Program-made: the position numbers and the translations under genes
Assembly (NCBI GenBank): GCA_900544475.1
Contig: UQVU01000084.1
Span: 1 to 7,938, forward strand
Source of the DNA: an uncultured Butyricicoccus sp.
GTDB lineage: Bacteria > Bacillota > Clostridia > Oscillospirales > Butyricicoccaceae
Length of the DNA: 7,938 nucleotides
Reading direction: 5' to 3'
Part shown: positions 1 to 5,703 of the stretch, one piece after another
Layout of the letters: the number at the start of each line of letters is the position of its first letter
Position numbering within the stretch: the first letter of the stretch is position 1
Notes under the pieces: generated by a model
What the model was told of the DNA's origin: nothing
What the model saw: only the letters and a program-made list of their open reading frames with translations
Database searches by the model: none

Positions 1-863
1 CGGTACGCCTCGCCGAAGGTGTCCGTCAGGTAGGCCGCGACCTTTTCGCGCACGGACGCCATGCCCGGCGCGGGCGCGTAGGCGTGCAGCTGCGTGGGCG
101 GCACGGTGTGCAGCAGCCGCTCGACCGCCTCCTGCACGCAGTCCGGACGAAAGTACAGCAGCAGACCGTGGTCTGTCCCGACCGCGCGGTAGGGCAGCAG
201 GCCACAGCGGCACGCGGTTTCGGGCGGCAGGGAAGTGAGCTGCTGCGCGGCGTCGCCGTCGAGCGGGTCGTTCAGCAGAAGCGCCGCCTCGCCCCGGCAA
301 AGGATAAGTACCGGCTTTCCCGAAACCGGCTCGGTCAGCGTGTGGCCGCTGTCCCGGAGGACGCGCACGCGCCGCTCCCGCCCGCCGAACTGCACGGTGA
401 GTGGAAGGATTTCCTGCCGCACGCAGCCGTGCGCCGCATCGCCGCGAAGCAGCACGCCGCTGACCGCGTAGCCGACCGCCGCCGCGAGCAGCAGCAGACC
501 GAGCGGGACGGTGAAGTAGTAGCCGGCCCCGTACAGCAGCCGCCTGCCGGACGCCGCGCCGAGCGCATACGCCAGACCGGCGAAAGCCGCCGCCGTCACG
601 AAATACAGTCCGCCGAGCCGCAGCAGCGTCCGCTCACCGCCGAACGCCGCAAGGCAGAGCGCCGCGCCCATGGCTGCCCGGACGGGCAGGACGCCGAGCG
701 CGGGAAACAGCGCCGCGAGAACCGCATATGTGCCGCCGAGCAGGCAGGCGAGGACGAACCGTCCGCGATGCACCGCCGCCCCGGCGAGCCGCGCCGCCGC
801 GAGCAGGGTCACGCCGTCCATCAGGGCGTTCGCGCCGAACAGCACATCGAGATATATGACCAT
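1..863 (-). CDS. spoIIGA: SpoIIGA, sigma-E processing aspartic protease (3' end outside window)
   Basis: Membrane-bound aspartic protease that removes the pro-sequence of sigma-E in the mother cell after asymmetric division. Translating the minus strand from 863 gives 287 codons with no stop before the window edge; B. subtilis SpoIIGA has about 309 residues, so only a short C-terminal piece is missing. The N-terminus MVIYLDVLFGANALMDG is typical of the family. Hydrophobic stretches at about residues 2-27, 37-56, 62-76, 83-105 and 117-140 match the expected five-helix membrane domain. The soluble domain carries the catalytic motif D171-S-G-H174, then EPVSGKPV (178-185) and the late block LLPYRAVG...YFRPD (222-241). 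The family usually reads D-T/S-G-N, so His174 is a deviation. The ATG at 863-861 has a purine-rich RBS (AGGGAGGG) just upstream. Known synteny puts sigE and sigG downstream, to the left of the window. The identification rests on motifs read by eye and is strong. Confidence 0.92.
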   Translation of the reverse strand, partial: MVIYLDVLFGANALMDGVTLLAAARLAGAAVHRGRFVLACLLGGTYAVLAALFPALGVLPVRAAMGAALCLAAFGGERTLLRLGGLYFVTAAAFAGLAYALGAASGRRLLYGAGYYFTVPLGLLLLAAAVGYAVSGVLLRGDAAHGCVRQEILPLTVQFGGRERRVRVLRDSGHTLTEPVSGKPVLILCRGEAALLLNDPLDGDAAQQLTSLPPETACRCGLLPYRAVGTDHGLLLYFRPDCVQEAVERLLHTVPPTQLHAYAPAPGMASVREKVAAYLTDTFGEAY

Positions 864-892
864 CGTCCGTCCCTCCCTTGACCGGTACGCCT

Positions 893-927
893 ATCTTACC
901 ACGCCGGACAGGGGAGGGATTGCCGAA
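893..927 (-). promoter_or_regulatory. Candidate Spo0A-activated promoter of spoIIGA
   Basis: Reading leftward, TAAGAT (898-893) is a passable -10 hexamer about 30 bp before the spoIIGA ATG, and no sigma-A -35 hexamer is visible. Where a -35 should overlap lies TTCGGCA (927-921), the reverse complement of TGCCGAA, which fits the 0A-box core TGNCGAA. The gap between the two elements is 22 bp. In B. subtilis the spoIIG promoter is known to have an over-long spacer and a 0A box overlapping the -35, so the geometry is suggestive. A seven-base degenerate match can arise by chance. Confidence 0.4.
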
Positions 928-947
928 AGCGGGCAGGGAGAAAAGCG

Positions 948-996
948 AAAAAATGCCCGAAGCCGCTTCACTCCGGGGAAGAATGAAACGGCTTCG
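948..996 (-). terminator. Rho-independent terminator, leftward
   Basis: The arms at 959-973 and 981-995 (GAAGCCGCTTCACTC on the plus strand) pair over 15 bp around a 7-nt loop. In the leftward transcript two of the pairs are G-U, and C958/G996 adds one more pair. The leftward RNA then runs GGGCA followed by six T (953-948). No T-tract follows on the plus strand, so it acts leftward. It lies about 85 bp before spoIIGA and would insulate that promoter from upstream transcription. Confidence 0.8.
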
Positions 997-1104
997 AACA
1001 AAGAGTAGTATGTAAGTAAGATGTGGGCAGGAAAAAAGAGGTAAGAGGAAGGTATCAGGATATAAGTTCGTCGGAATAGCTGTTCTGCCGATGAAGCCGC
1101 TGCC

Positions 1105-1299
1105 GCGCGAATGCGCGCATGAAATGCAATCTGCGGAGCAGATTGATAAAAACCGGGGGCGTGTACCTCGGTTTTTATGCTTATAGAGAGATAAAAGTTT
1201 CTGCATAGGAACTTTTATCCGTCCGTGTTCTGCGCGTAGGGCGGGGTGACCTCACCCCGCCGCAAACACAGATTGTCGGCAAAACGAAGTTTTGCGACA
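1105..1299. repeat. Cluster of six tandem inverted repeats in a gene-free interval
   Basis: The interval 864-1448 has no credible gene, and its centre is packed with small palindromes: GCGCG/CGCGC (1105-1118); CAATCTGC-GGA-GCAGATTG (1127-1145); ATAAAAACCG/CGGTTTTTAT (1146-1178); GATAAAAGTT/AACTTTTATC (1190-1219); GGCGGGGTGA-CC-TCACCCCGCC (1240-1261); and TGTCG(g)CAAAAC-GAA-GTTTTGCGACA (1274-1299). Most are perfect over 8-10 bp. The third has an A-rich left arm and T-rich right arm and could terminate in either direction. The arms differ from one another, so this is not a direct-repeat or CRISPR array. A structured non-coding RNA or a nest of dispersed palindromic intergenic elements would fit; I cannot tell which from one copy. 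Confidence 0.75.
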
Positions 1300-1308
1300 G
1301 CTTAGCTC

Positions 1309-1361
1309 AAAAAAACAGCAAGAAAGCGAACGCCCACATCGGGTTCAGCTTCCTTGCTGTT
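1309..1361 (-). terminator. Rho-independent terminator of the M42 peptidase operon
   Basis: In the leftward RNA, AACAGCAAGGAAGC(T)GAAC (1361-1343) pairs with GTTCGCTTTCTTGCTGTT (1331-1314), with one G-U pair and one bulged base. The stem leads directly into a run of seven T (1315-1309). It lies about 90 nt beyond the stop codon of the last peptidase gene, the expected place for the operon's end. Confidence 0.85.
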
Positions 1362-1448
1362 ACGCTTATTTTACCGCAGAACGGCGCTTGCTGTCATCGT
1401 TCAAACTGCACAAAAGAAGTGTGCCGAATTCAGAAGGTTTGCACAGAA

Positions 1449-2450
1449 TCAGAGCTGTGCGAACTGCGCGAGCAGCTGAGTGGCCTGCTCCACGTCGGAC
1501 ACCGCGCACATCTCGCTCGGGGAGTGAATGTAGCGGGTCGGGATAGAAACCGCGCCTGCCGCAACGCCCGCTCGTGCCTTCTGGAGCACCGAGGTGTCCG
1601 TGCCGCCGCACAGGAGGATTTCGCGCTGGGTCTGAATGCCAAGCTGTGCGGCCGCCTTTTCGAGGTCGGCGCAGACAGCGGGCGAGCAGATGACCGAGTG
1701 GTCCATGACCTTGACGGTGGGGCCCTTACCGAGCGACACCGCCATCGGGGTCTTCATCTCGGGCAGGTCGCCGGTGTCGGTGACGTCCACCGCGATGGCA
1801 ACATCCGGCTCGACCGCGAACGCCGCCGCGCCTGCGCCGCGCAGACCGACCTCCTCCTGCGAGGTGAAAACGAAGTAGAGGTCGTTTTCTGTCTCGGTCT
1901 CCGCGAGCTGCTCCATCGCGAGCAGGAGCGTAACGCAGCCGATGCGGTTATCGAGGTACGGGCCGCAGAGCACGCCGTTCTGCTCGAATCGCGGCGCTTC
2001 GAATACCGCGAAATCGCCGATTTGCACGAGCTTTTTCGCCTCCTCGGCGTTCTTCGCGCCGATGTCGATGAACATATGCGCAAGCGTCATGTCCTTCATC
2101 GGGGTCTTTTCCTCGTAGGAAATGACGCCGCGCGTGCCGTTTGCGAACTTGACCGTGATGTTCACGAGGTCGGCGTAGTACAGACCGCCGATCTGCGAAA
2201 AGCGGATAAAGCCGTTCTCGTCAATATAGGTCGCGACCACACCGATCGAGTCCATATGCGCGGCGAACAGCACCTTTCTGCCGTCCTTCGCGCCCTTTTT
2301 GCGGCAGATGAGGTTGCCGAGGGCGTCGGTCGTTACGTCGTCGATATACGCGCCCGCGATGCCGGCGATGGTCTCGCGTACCGCGTCCTCGCGGCCGGAC
2401 GGGCCGAAGGCGCCGCCTACTTCATTCCATAAATCAAAAACCTTGCTCAT
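1449..2450 (-). CDS. M42 family metallo-aminopeptidase (third gene of operon)
   Basis: A 333-residue cytosolic di-metal aminopeptidase of the M42 family (TET, glutamyl aminopeptidase/endoglucanase-like), expected to cut N-terminal residues from short peptides. Visible family elements are FGPSGREDAVR (15-25), AAHMDSIG with H65 and D67, LDNRIGC with D167 as bridging ligand, the catalytic pair E199-E200 in SQEEVGLRGA, D222 in VDVTDTGD, and H309 in RYIHSPSE. All metal ligands and the catalytic base are therefore present. The start is ATG 2450-2448, preceded by GGAGGGG. An upstream extension to 2648 in the same frame is only shadow of the neighbouring gene. The ATG overlaps the TGA of the preceding paralogue by 4 bp, suggesting translational coupling. 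Substrate preference (acidic, neutral or basic N-terminus) cannot be read from the sequence. Confidence 0.93.
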   Translation of the reverse strand: MSKVFDLWNEVGGAFGPSGREDAVRETIAGIAGAYIDDVTTDALGNLICRKKGAKDGRKVLFAAHMDSIGVVATYIDENGFIRFSQIGGLYYADLVNITVKFANGTRGVISYEEKTPMKDMTLAHMFIDIGAKNAEEAKKLVQIGDFAVFEAPRFEQNGVLCGPYLDNRIGCVTLLLAMEQLAETETENDLYFVFTSQEEVGLRGAGAAAFAVEPDVAIAVDVTDTGDLPEMKTPMAVSLGKGPTVKVMDHSVICSPAVCADLEKAAAQLGIQTQREILLCGGTDTSVLQKARAGVAAGAVSIPTRYIHSPSEMCAVSDVEQATQLLAQFAQL

Positions 2451-3469
2451 TCGTCGTCCCCTCCAAGTTCTTCGAGAAATGCGCGAGCCGCCGCAAGGAC
2501 CGCTTCGCAGTCGGCTGCCGCCGCCACCGAGGACGGCGAGTGGATATAGCGTACCGGAGCCGCTGCGGCGCACACGCGCACACCGGCACGGCACTTGTGA
2601 ATGCGGCCGGCGTCCGTGCCGCCCGCCACGCGGGTCTTGGTCTGCCACGGAATGCCGCGCTTGATGCAGGCGTCGCGCAGCAGCTCGAACAGCTCCGCGT
2701 CATAGATGGTCGCGCCGTCCATGAACGGCAGCACAACGCCGCCGCGCACACGGCAGACCGCGTCTGCGCCCTTGACCTCGGCGAGGTCGGCCGCTGTCGT
2801 GCCCTCAAGCACCATGGCAAAGCCGGGGTCGAGCGCGAATGCCATGCTCGCCGCGCCGCGCAGACCGACTTCCTCCTGCACGGTGAAGCAGAACCAGGTG
2901 TCGATGGGAGGCTCGTCCTCAAGGAGCTTGAGCAGTGCCGCGCAGCCCACGCGGTCGTCAATCGCCTTGGCCTTAATGAGTCCGTCACCGAACTCGGTGG
3001 CCGCGGAGTCGAACACGCCGTAGTCGCCGAGCGACACCAGCTTTTCGGCCGCCGCCTTGGAGGTCGCGCCGATGTCGATATAGAGGTCCTTGGTTTTCGG
3101 CATGGTGCGGCGCTCGGCGGCAGTCGTGAGATGCACCGCCTTGATGCCGATAACGCCCTGAGTTTTGCCGAAGCGGACCGGACGGCCGATGACCACGCGC
3201 GGGTCTACGCCGCCGACAAAGCCGAATTTCAGGTAGCCGTCGTCGGTGATTTTCTTGATGATGACGCCGACCTCATCCATGTGTGCGCAGAGCACGACCG
3301 GACGCTCGAGCGCCTTTGCGCCCTTTCGGAACACCATGACGTTGCCGATGGCGTCCGTGCGGATTTCGTCCGCAAAGGGTTTTGCCTTTTTGAGTACGAA
3401 CTCGCGCACGGCGTCCTCGCAGCCGGACGGACCCGGCAGGGCGCAAAGCTCCTTCATCAGTTCAATCAT
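2447..3469 (-). CDS. M42 family metallo-aminopeptidase (second gene of operon)
   Basis: A 340-residue M42 aminopeptidase, paralogous to both neighbours. The order of motifs is LPGPSGCEDAVREF (11-24), CAHMDEVG (H63, D65), FVGGVDPRVVIG (84-94), IDDRVGC (D171), VQEEVGLRGA (E199-E200), LEGTTAAD (E222), GGTDAGRIH (283-291) and VRYIHSP (H310). At the position where the other two genes have Asp in VDVT, this one has Glu in LEGTT. Glu can still bind a metal, and I believe this variant also occurs in other clostridial M42 proteins, so activity is likely kept. The start is ATG 3469-3467 with GGAGG seven bases upstream, inside the end of the preceding gene. The two genes overlap by 4 bp (ATGA). No signal peptide or membrane segment is seen, so it is cytosolic. 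Confidence 0.93.
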   Translation of the reverse strand: MIELMKELCALPGPSGCEDAVREFVLKKAKPFADEIRTDAIGNVMVFRKGAKALERPVVLCAHMDEVGVIIKKITDDGYLKFGFVGGVDPRVVIGRPVRFGKTQGVIGIKAVHLTTAAERRTMPKTKDLYIDIGATSKAAAEKLVSLGDYGVFDSAATEFGDGLIKAKAIDDRVGCAALLKLLEDEPPIDTWFCFTVQEEVGLRGAASMAFALDPGFAMVLEGTTAADLAEVKGADAVCRVRGGVVLPFMDGATIYDAELFELLRDACIKRGIPWQTKTRVAGGTDAGRIHKCRAGVRVCAAAAPVRYIHSPSSVAAAADCEAVLAAARAFLEELGGDDE

Positions 3470-4500
3470 GCGCTCACCTCCCCGTCAAATTCACGCAGAA
3501 ACGCCGCCATGAGGTCCGCGACCGCCTCCACATCGGAGAGCGAAATGACCTCAACCGGCGTGTGCATATACTTCTGCGGAATGGAGAGCAGGGCGCACGC
3601 GATGCCGCGTCCGACGATCTGCATCGTCCATGCGTTCGTGCCGGTGTCGCCCTCCATGATTTCGAGAGTGTAGTCGATGTCGTTCGCCTTGGCGGTGCGG
3701 ATGATGGCCTTTGTCAGGCCGCGGTGCAGGTTGGGACCCATGCCGACCGCCGCGCCGCTGCCGAGGTCGAACACGCCGTCAGACGGGCCGTCCGGCGTTC
3801 TGCCGTGGGTGACGTCCACAGCAATGGCGTATTCCGGCTGCACGGCGAACGCGCCGGTCTGTGCGCCGAGACCGGTAACTTCCTCCTGTGCGCTGACGAG
3901 CACGGCGATGTTGCAGCGCAGCTTTTTCGCTTTTTTGAGCTGCTTCATCGCGAGCAGAATGGCGGCGATGCCGGCGCGGTCGTCAAGGCATTTGCTGCAC
4001 AGCTGACCGCCCGCAAGGGTGATGGGCGTCTGGCCGAAGAGGACGGGCGTACCGACCTTGATGCGGCTTTTCGCGTCTAAGAGACCGGTATCGATTGCCA
4101 TTTCGCTGATGGGAACGGCTTTATTCTGCTCGCCTGCCTTCAGAAGGTGCGGCGGCAGACAGGACACCACGCCGTAAAGCGGCTCGTCCGCGAGAAGCGT
4201 GACCTCGCTGCCGAGCAGCATACGGGGGTCAACGCCGCCGACCGGCGCGAAGCGCACGAAGCCGCCGTCCAGCACCTCGGTCACGAGAAAGCCGATCTGG
4301 TCGAGATGGGCGTCCAGCAGCACGGTCTTTGCGTTTTTGCGTCCGCAGGACTTGAAGCCGAGCATATTTCCGTTTCTGTCCACTTCGACCGTGTCGCAGT
4401 AGGGACGGAACAGCTCGGCCACGGCTGCGGCCGCCTGCGCCTCAAATCCGCTGACCGCAGGGAGCGCGGTGAGCTGGCGCAGCATTTGTTCTAACTGCAA
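3466..4500 (-). CDS. M42 family metallo-aminopeptidase (first gene of operon)
   Basis: A 344-residue M42 aminopeptidase and the most diverged of the three. Ligands and catalytic residues are present: DAHLDQIG (H65, D67), CLDDRAG (D173), SAQEEV (E206-E207), VDVTHG (D229) and KYMHTPVE (H313). After the EE pair it reads VTGLGAQTGAF instead of the VGLRGA seen in the two downstream paralogues, and the VDVT block is followed by a longer loop (HGRTPDGPSDGVFD). These changes suggest a different substrate pocket. The start is TTG 4500-4498: a full AGGAGG lies seven bases upstream, whereas the nearest in-frame ATG, five codons later, would be 22 bases away. The gene is first behind a good sigma-A promoter and overlaps the next gene by 4 bp. 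Confidence 0.92.
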   Translation of the reverse strand: MQLEQMLRQLTALPAVSGFEAQAAAAVAELFRPYCDTVEVDRNGNMLGFKSCGRKNAKTVLLDAHLDQIGFLVTEVLDGGFVRFAPVGGVDPRMLLGSEVTLLADEPLYGVVSCLPPHLLKAGEQNKAVPISEMAIDTGLLDAKSRIKVGTPVLFGQTPITLAGGQLCSKCLDDRAGIAAILLAMKQLKKAKKLRCNIAVLVSAQEEVTGLGAQTGAFAVQPEYAIAVDVTHGRTPDGPSDGVFDLGSGAAVGMGPNLHRGLTKAIIRTAKANDIDYTLEIMEGDTGTNAWTMQIVGRGIACALLSIPQKYMHTPVEVISLSDVEAVADLMAAFLREFDGEVSA

Positions 4501-4507
4501 GGAAATT

Positions 4508-4513
4508 CCTCCT
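4508..4513 (-). promoter_or_regulatory. RBS that fixes the TTG start of the first peptidase gene
   Basis: AGGAGG on the minus strand, within AAAGGAGGAA, lies seven bases before the TTG at 4500. The spacing is ideal for TTG and far too long for the ATG at codon 6. Confidence 0.8.
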
Positions 4514-4538
4514 TTGGTTGCTGTGTTGTACGGTTTAT

Positions 4539-4567
4539 ATTATATACGTCTGCGGTAGATTTCACAA
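4539..4567 (-). promoter_or_regulatory. Sigma-A promoter of the M42 peptidase operon
   Basis: Reading leftward, TTGTGA (4567-4562), a 17-bp spacer and a perfect TATAAT (4544-4539). Transcription would start at about 4532, giving a leader of about 30 nt with no room for a riboswitch or T-box. It is divergent from, and does not overlap, the acetyltransferase promoter. Confidence 0.8.
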
Positions 4568-4613
4568 GACCCGGCGCAAAATTCAGGCGGCAATTCCATT
4601 TTCGCGCAGGATA

Positions 4614-4622
4614 TGTTATACT
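4614..4622 (+). promoter_or_regulatory. Extended -10 promoter of the acetyltransferase gene
   Basis: TGTTATACT fits the extended -10 pattern TGnTATAAT with one mismatch, about 32 bp before the ATG. No good -35 hexamer is found 16-18 bp upstream, which is common for extended -10 promoters. Confidence 0.5.
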
Positions 4623-4653
4623 GTAAGCAGGCAAAAATAAAGGGGGCGCTGCA

Positions 4654-5145
4654 ATGCAGCTCGAAATACGGAAGTATGAAACGAGGGACGCCATGCAGGC
4701 GGCGGCGGTCTGGAACGAGGTCGTGCGCGGCGGCGAGGCGTTTCCGCAGATGAATGAGCTGACCGAGCGGGACGCGGACGAGTTCTTTTCGTCCCAGTCG
4801 TTCACCGGACTGGCGGTTGACCGGGACACGGGCGAGATCGTCGGCCTGTATATCCTGCATCCGAACAACGTCGGCCGCTGCGGCCATATCTGCAACACAA
4901 GCTACGCGGTGAAAAGCGGCCTGCGCGGCCGGCATATCGGCGAAAAACTCGTGCGCCACAGCATGGAGCAGGGAAAGACGCTCGGCTACCGCATTCTTCA
5001 GTTCAACGCGGTCGTCGCGACGAACGCGAACGCGCTGCACCTTTATAAAAAGCTCGGCTTTACCCGGCTCGGCGTCATTCCCGGCGGCTTTCTCATGCCG
5101 GACGGAACATATGAAGATATAATTCCGCACTATCATATTCTGTAA
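4654..5145 (+). CDS. GNAT family N-acetyltransferase
   Basis: A 163-residue single-domain GNAT protein, expected to transfer an acetyl group from acetyl-CoA to an amine; the substrate is unknown. An N-terminal beta strand-helix segment (LEIRKYETRDAMQAAAVWNEV, 3-23) is followed by beta strands GLAVDRDTGEIVGLYILHP (52-70). The acetyl-CoA pyrophosphate loop is RGRHIG (91-96), where His94 occupies a position often Gly. The late motif is TNANALHLYKKLGF (123-136). The C-terminus (IPGGF...YEDIIPHYHIL) resembles GNATs that share a YEDI ending. The length is normal for the family. ATG 4654 is preceded by AAGGGGG. It is divergent from the peptidase operon, with no functional tie visible. I see no clear terminator before the sigG fragment. 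Confidence 0.88.
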   Translation: MQLEIRKYETRDAMQAAAVWNEVVRGGEAFPQMNELTERDADEFFSSQSFTGLAVDRDTGEIVGLYILHPNNVGRCGHICNTSYAVKSGLRGRHIGEKLVRHSMEQGKTLGYRILQFNAVVATNANALHLYKKLGFTRLGVIPGGFLMPDGTYEDIIPHYHIL

Positions 5146-5189
5146 GGGAAAACGGTCGAAAACGCGCCGCCCTCGAAAAAATAAACCCG

Positions 5190-5219
5190 GTATATTCCGC
5201 GGGGCGCGGGGGGAAAATC
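5190..5219 (+). promoter_or_regulatory. Candidate SigF-type (forespore) promoter of the sigG fragment
   Basis: GTATA (5190-5194), a 15-bp spacer and GGGGAAAATC (5210-5219) match the SigF pattern GYATA / GGNNANAHTW except for the last base. In B. subtilis, sigG is known to be transcribed from its own SigF-dependent promoter, so this is where one would be expected. The pattern is degenerate and the surroundings are G-rich, so chance is possible. A GCCGC-TTTTT-GCGGC hairpin lies between this site and the RBS. Confidence 0.45.
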
Positions 5220-5274
5220 TTGATAGAACGGTCGGGCCGCTTTTTGCGGCTTCCGCGCGACAGGAGGTTTTTTC

Positions 5275-5703
5275 ATGCAGGCAAAGGTCGAGATATGCGG
5301 CGTAAACACCGCCGAACTGCCCGTTTATTCGGCGTCCCAGACGGAGGCGATGCTGCGGCGGTCGGCGTCGGGCGACAGAGGCGCACGGGAGGAGCTTATC
5401 CGGGGCAACCTGCGGCTCGTGCTGAGCGTGGTGCAGCGCTTCCGCGACAGGGGAGAGTCGCCCGACGACCTGTTTCAGGTCGGCTGCATCGGGCTGATGA
5501 AATCCATCGACCACTTCAACACCGAGCTTGGCGTGCGTTTTTCCACCTATGCCGTGCCGATGAACGTTATTTGGGGAAATCCTCCGAAAAATACAATATG
5601 GACTGCCAGACCAGAGAAAAAAGGAGAAAATATATGCTATTCTGCAACATTGACCTGCTGGACGAAAACTTTAAGACACAGAAAAATCAGTATGTCGGCG
5701 TAA
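5275..5703 (+). pseudogene. sigG: Truncated sporulation sigma factor SigG (first 96 codons)
   Basis: Residues 1-96 match the start of forespore sigma-G almost block for block: KVEICGV (4-10), NLRLVLSVVQRF (45-56), RGESPDDLFQVGCIGLMKSI (59-78) and FSTYAVPM (89-96). Intact SigG is about 260 residues. Homology ends after Met96 (codon 5560-5562), where the family continues IIGEIRRYLRD. The frame then runs 46 unrelated residues, overlaps the next gene's start and stops at 5703. What remains is sigma region 2.1-2.2 and the start of 2.3, the core-RNAP-binding part. Region 2.4 and domains 3-4, needed for promoter recognition, are gone. There are no stops or frameshifts before the break, the RBS is excellent (AGGAGG, 7-nt spacing) and a SigF-like promoter remains, so the truncation looks recent. 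An intact sigG would be expected elsewhere, normally next to spoIIGA-sigE. An assembly chimera is the main alternative. Confidence 0.85.
5571..5597 (+). promoter_or_regulatory. Weak candidate promoter of the deaminase-phosphorylase operon
   Basis: TACAAT (5592-5597) is a good -10, but the only upstream candidate, TTGGGG (5571-5576), is poor and 15 bp away. It lies wholly downstream of the sigG breakpoint at 5562, so the operon would keep its own promoter after the rearrangement. Confidence 0.25.

Noticed and set aside
84..881. Long plus-strand open frame (265 codons) opposite spoIIGA
   Set aside because: It is Arg/Gln-rich with no family resemblance and is the shadow of the convincingly conserved minus-strand gene; GC-rich codons leave the opposite strand open.
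634..1206. 190-codon minus-strand frame across the intergenic region and the start of spoIIGA
   Set aside because: It crosses the palindromes and the terminator, has no RBS or recognisable domain, and its C-terminal half is an out-of-frame reading of spoIIGA.
1105..1299. CRISPR array or IS/MITE with direct target repeats
   Set aside because: Stems differ from one another, there are no equal-length spacers, no transposase, and I found no flanking direct repeats.
1419..3673. Large plus-strand open frames (337 and 377 codons) opposite the peptidase genes
   Set aside because: They are antisense shadows of three well-conserved M42 genes and show no coherent protein features.
5220..5633. Extension of the deaminase frame upstream by 138 codons (apparent 566-residue protein)
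   Set aside because: This stretch is out-of-frame sigG sequence and its leader. The ATG at 5634 has a proper RBS and gives the normal family length.
5563..5633. Riboswitch (e.g. SAM- or SAH-responsive) in the deaminase leader
   Set aside because: Only about 70 bp lie between the sigG breakpoint and the start codon, with no multi-stem aptamer or terminator visible.
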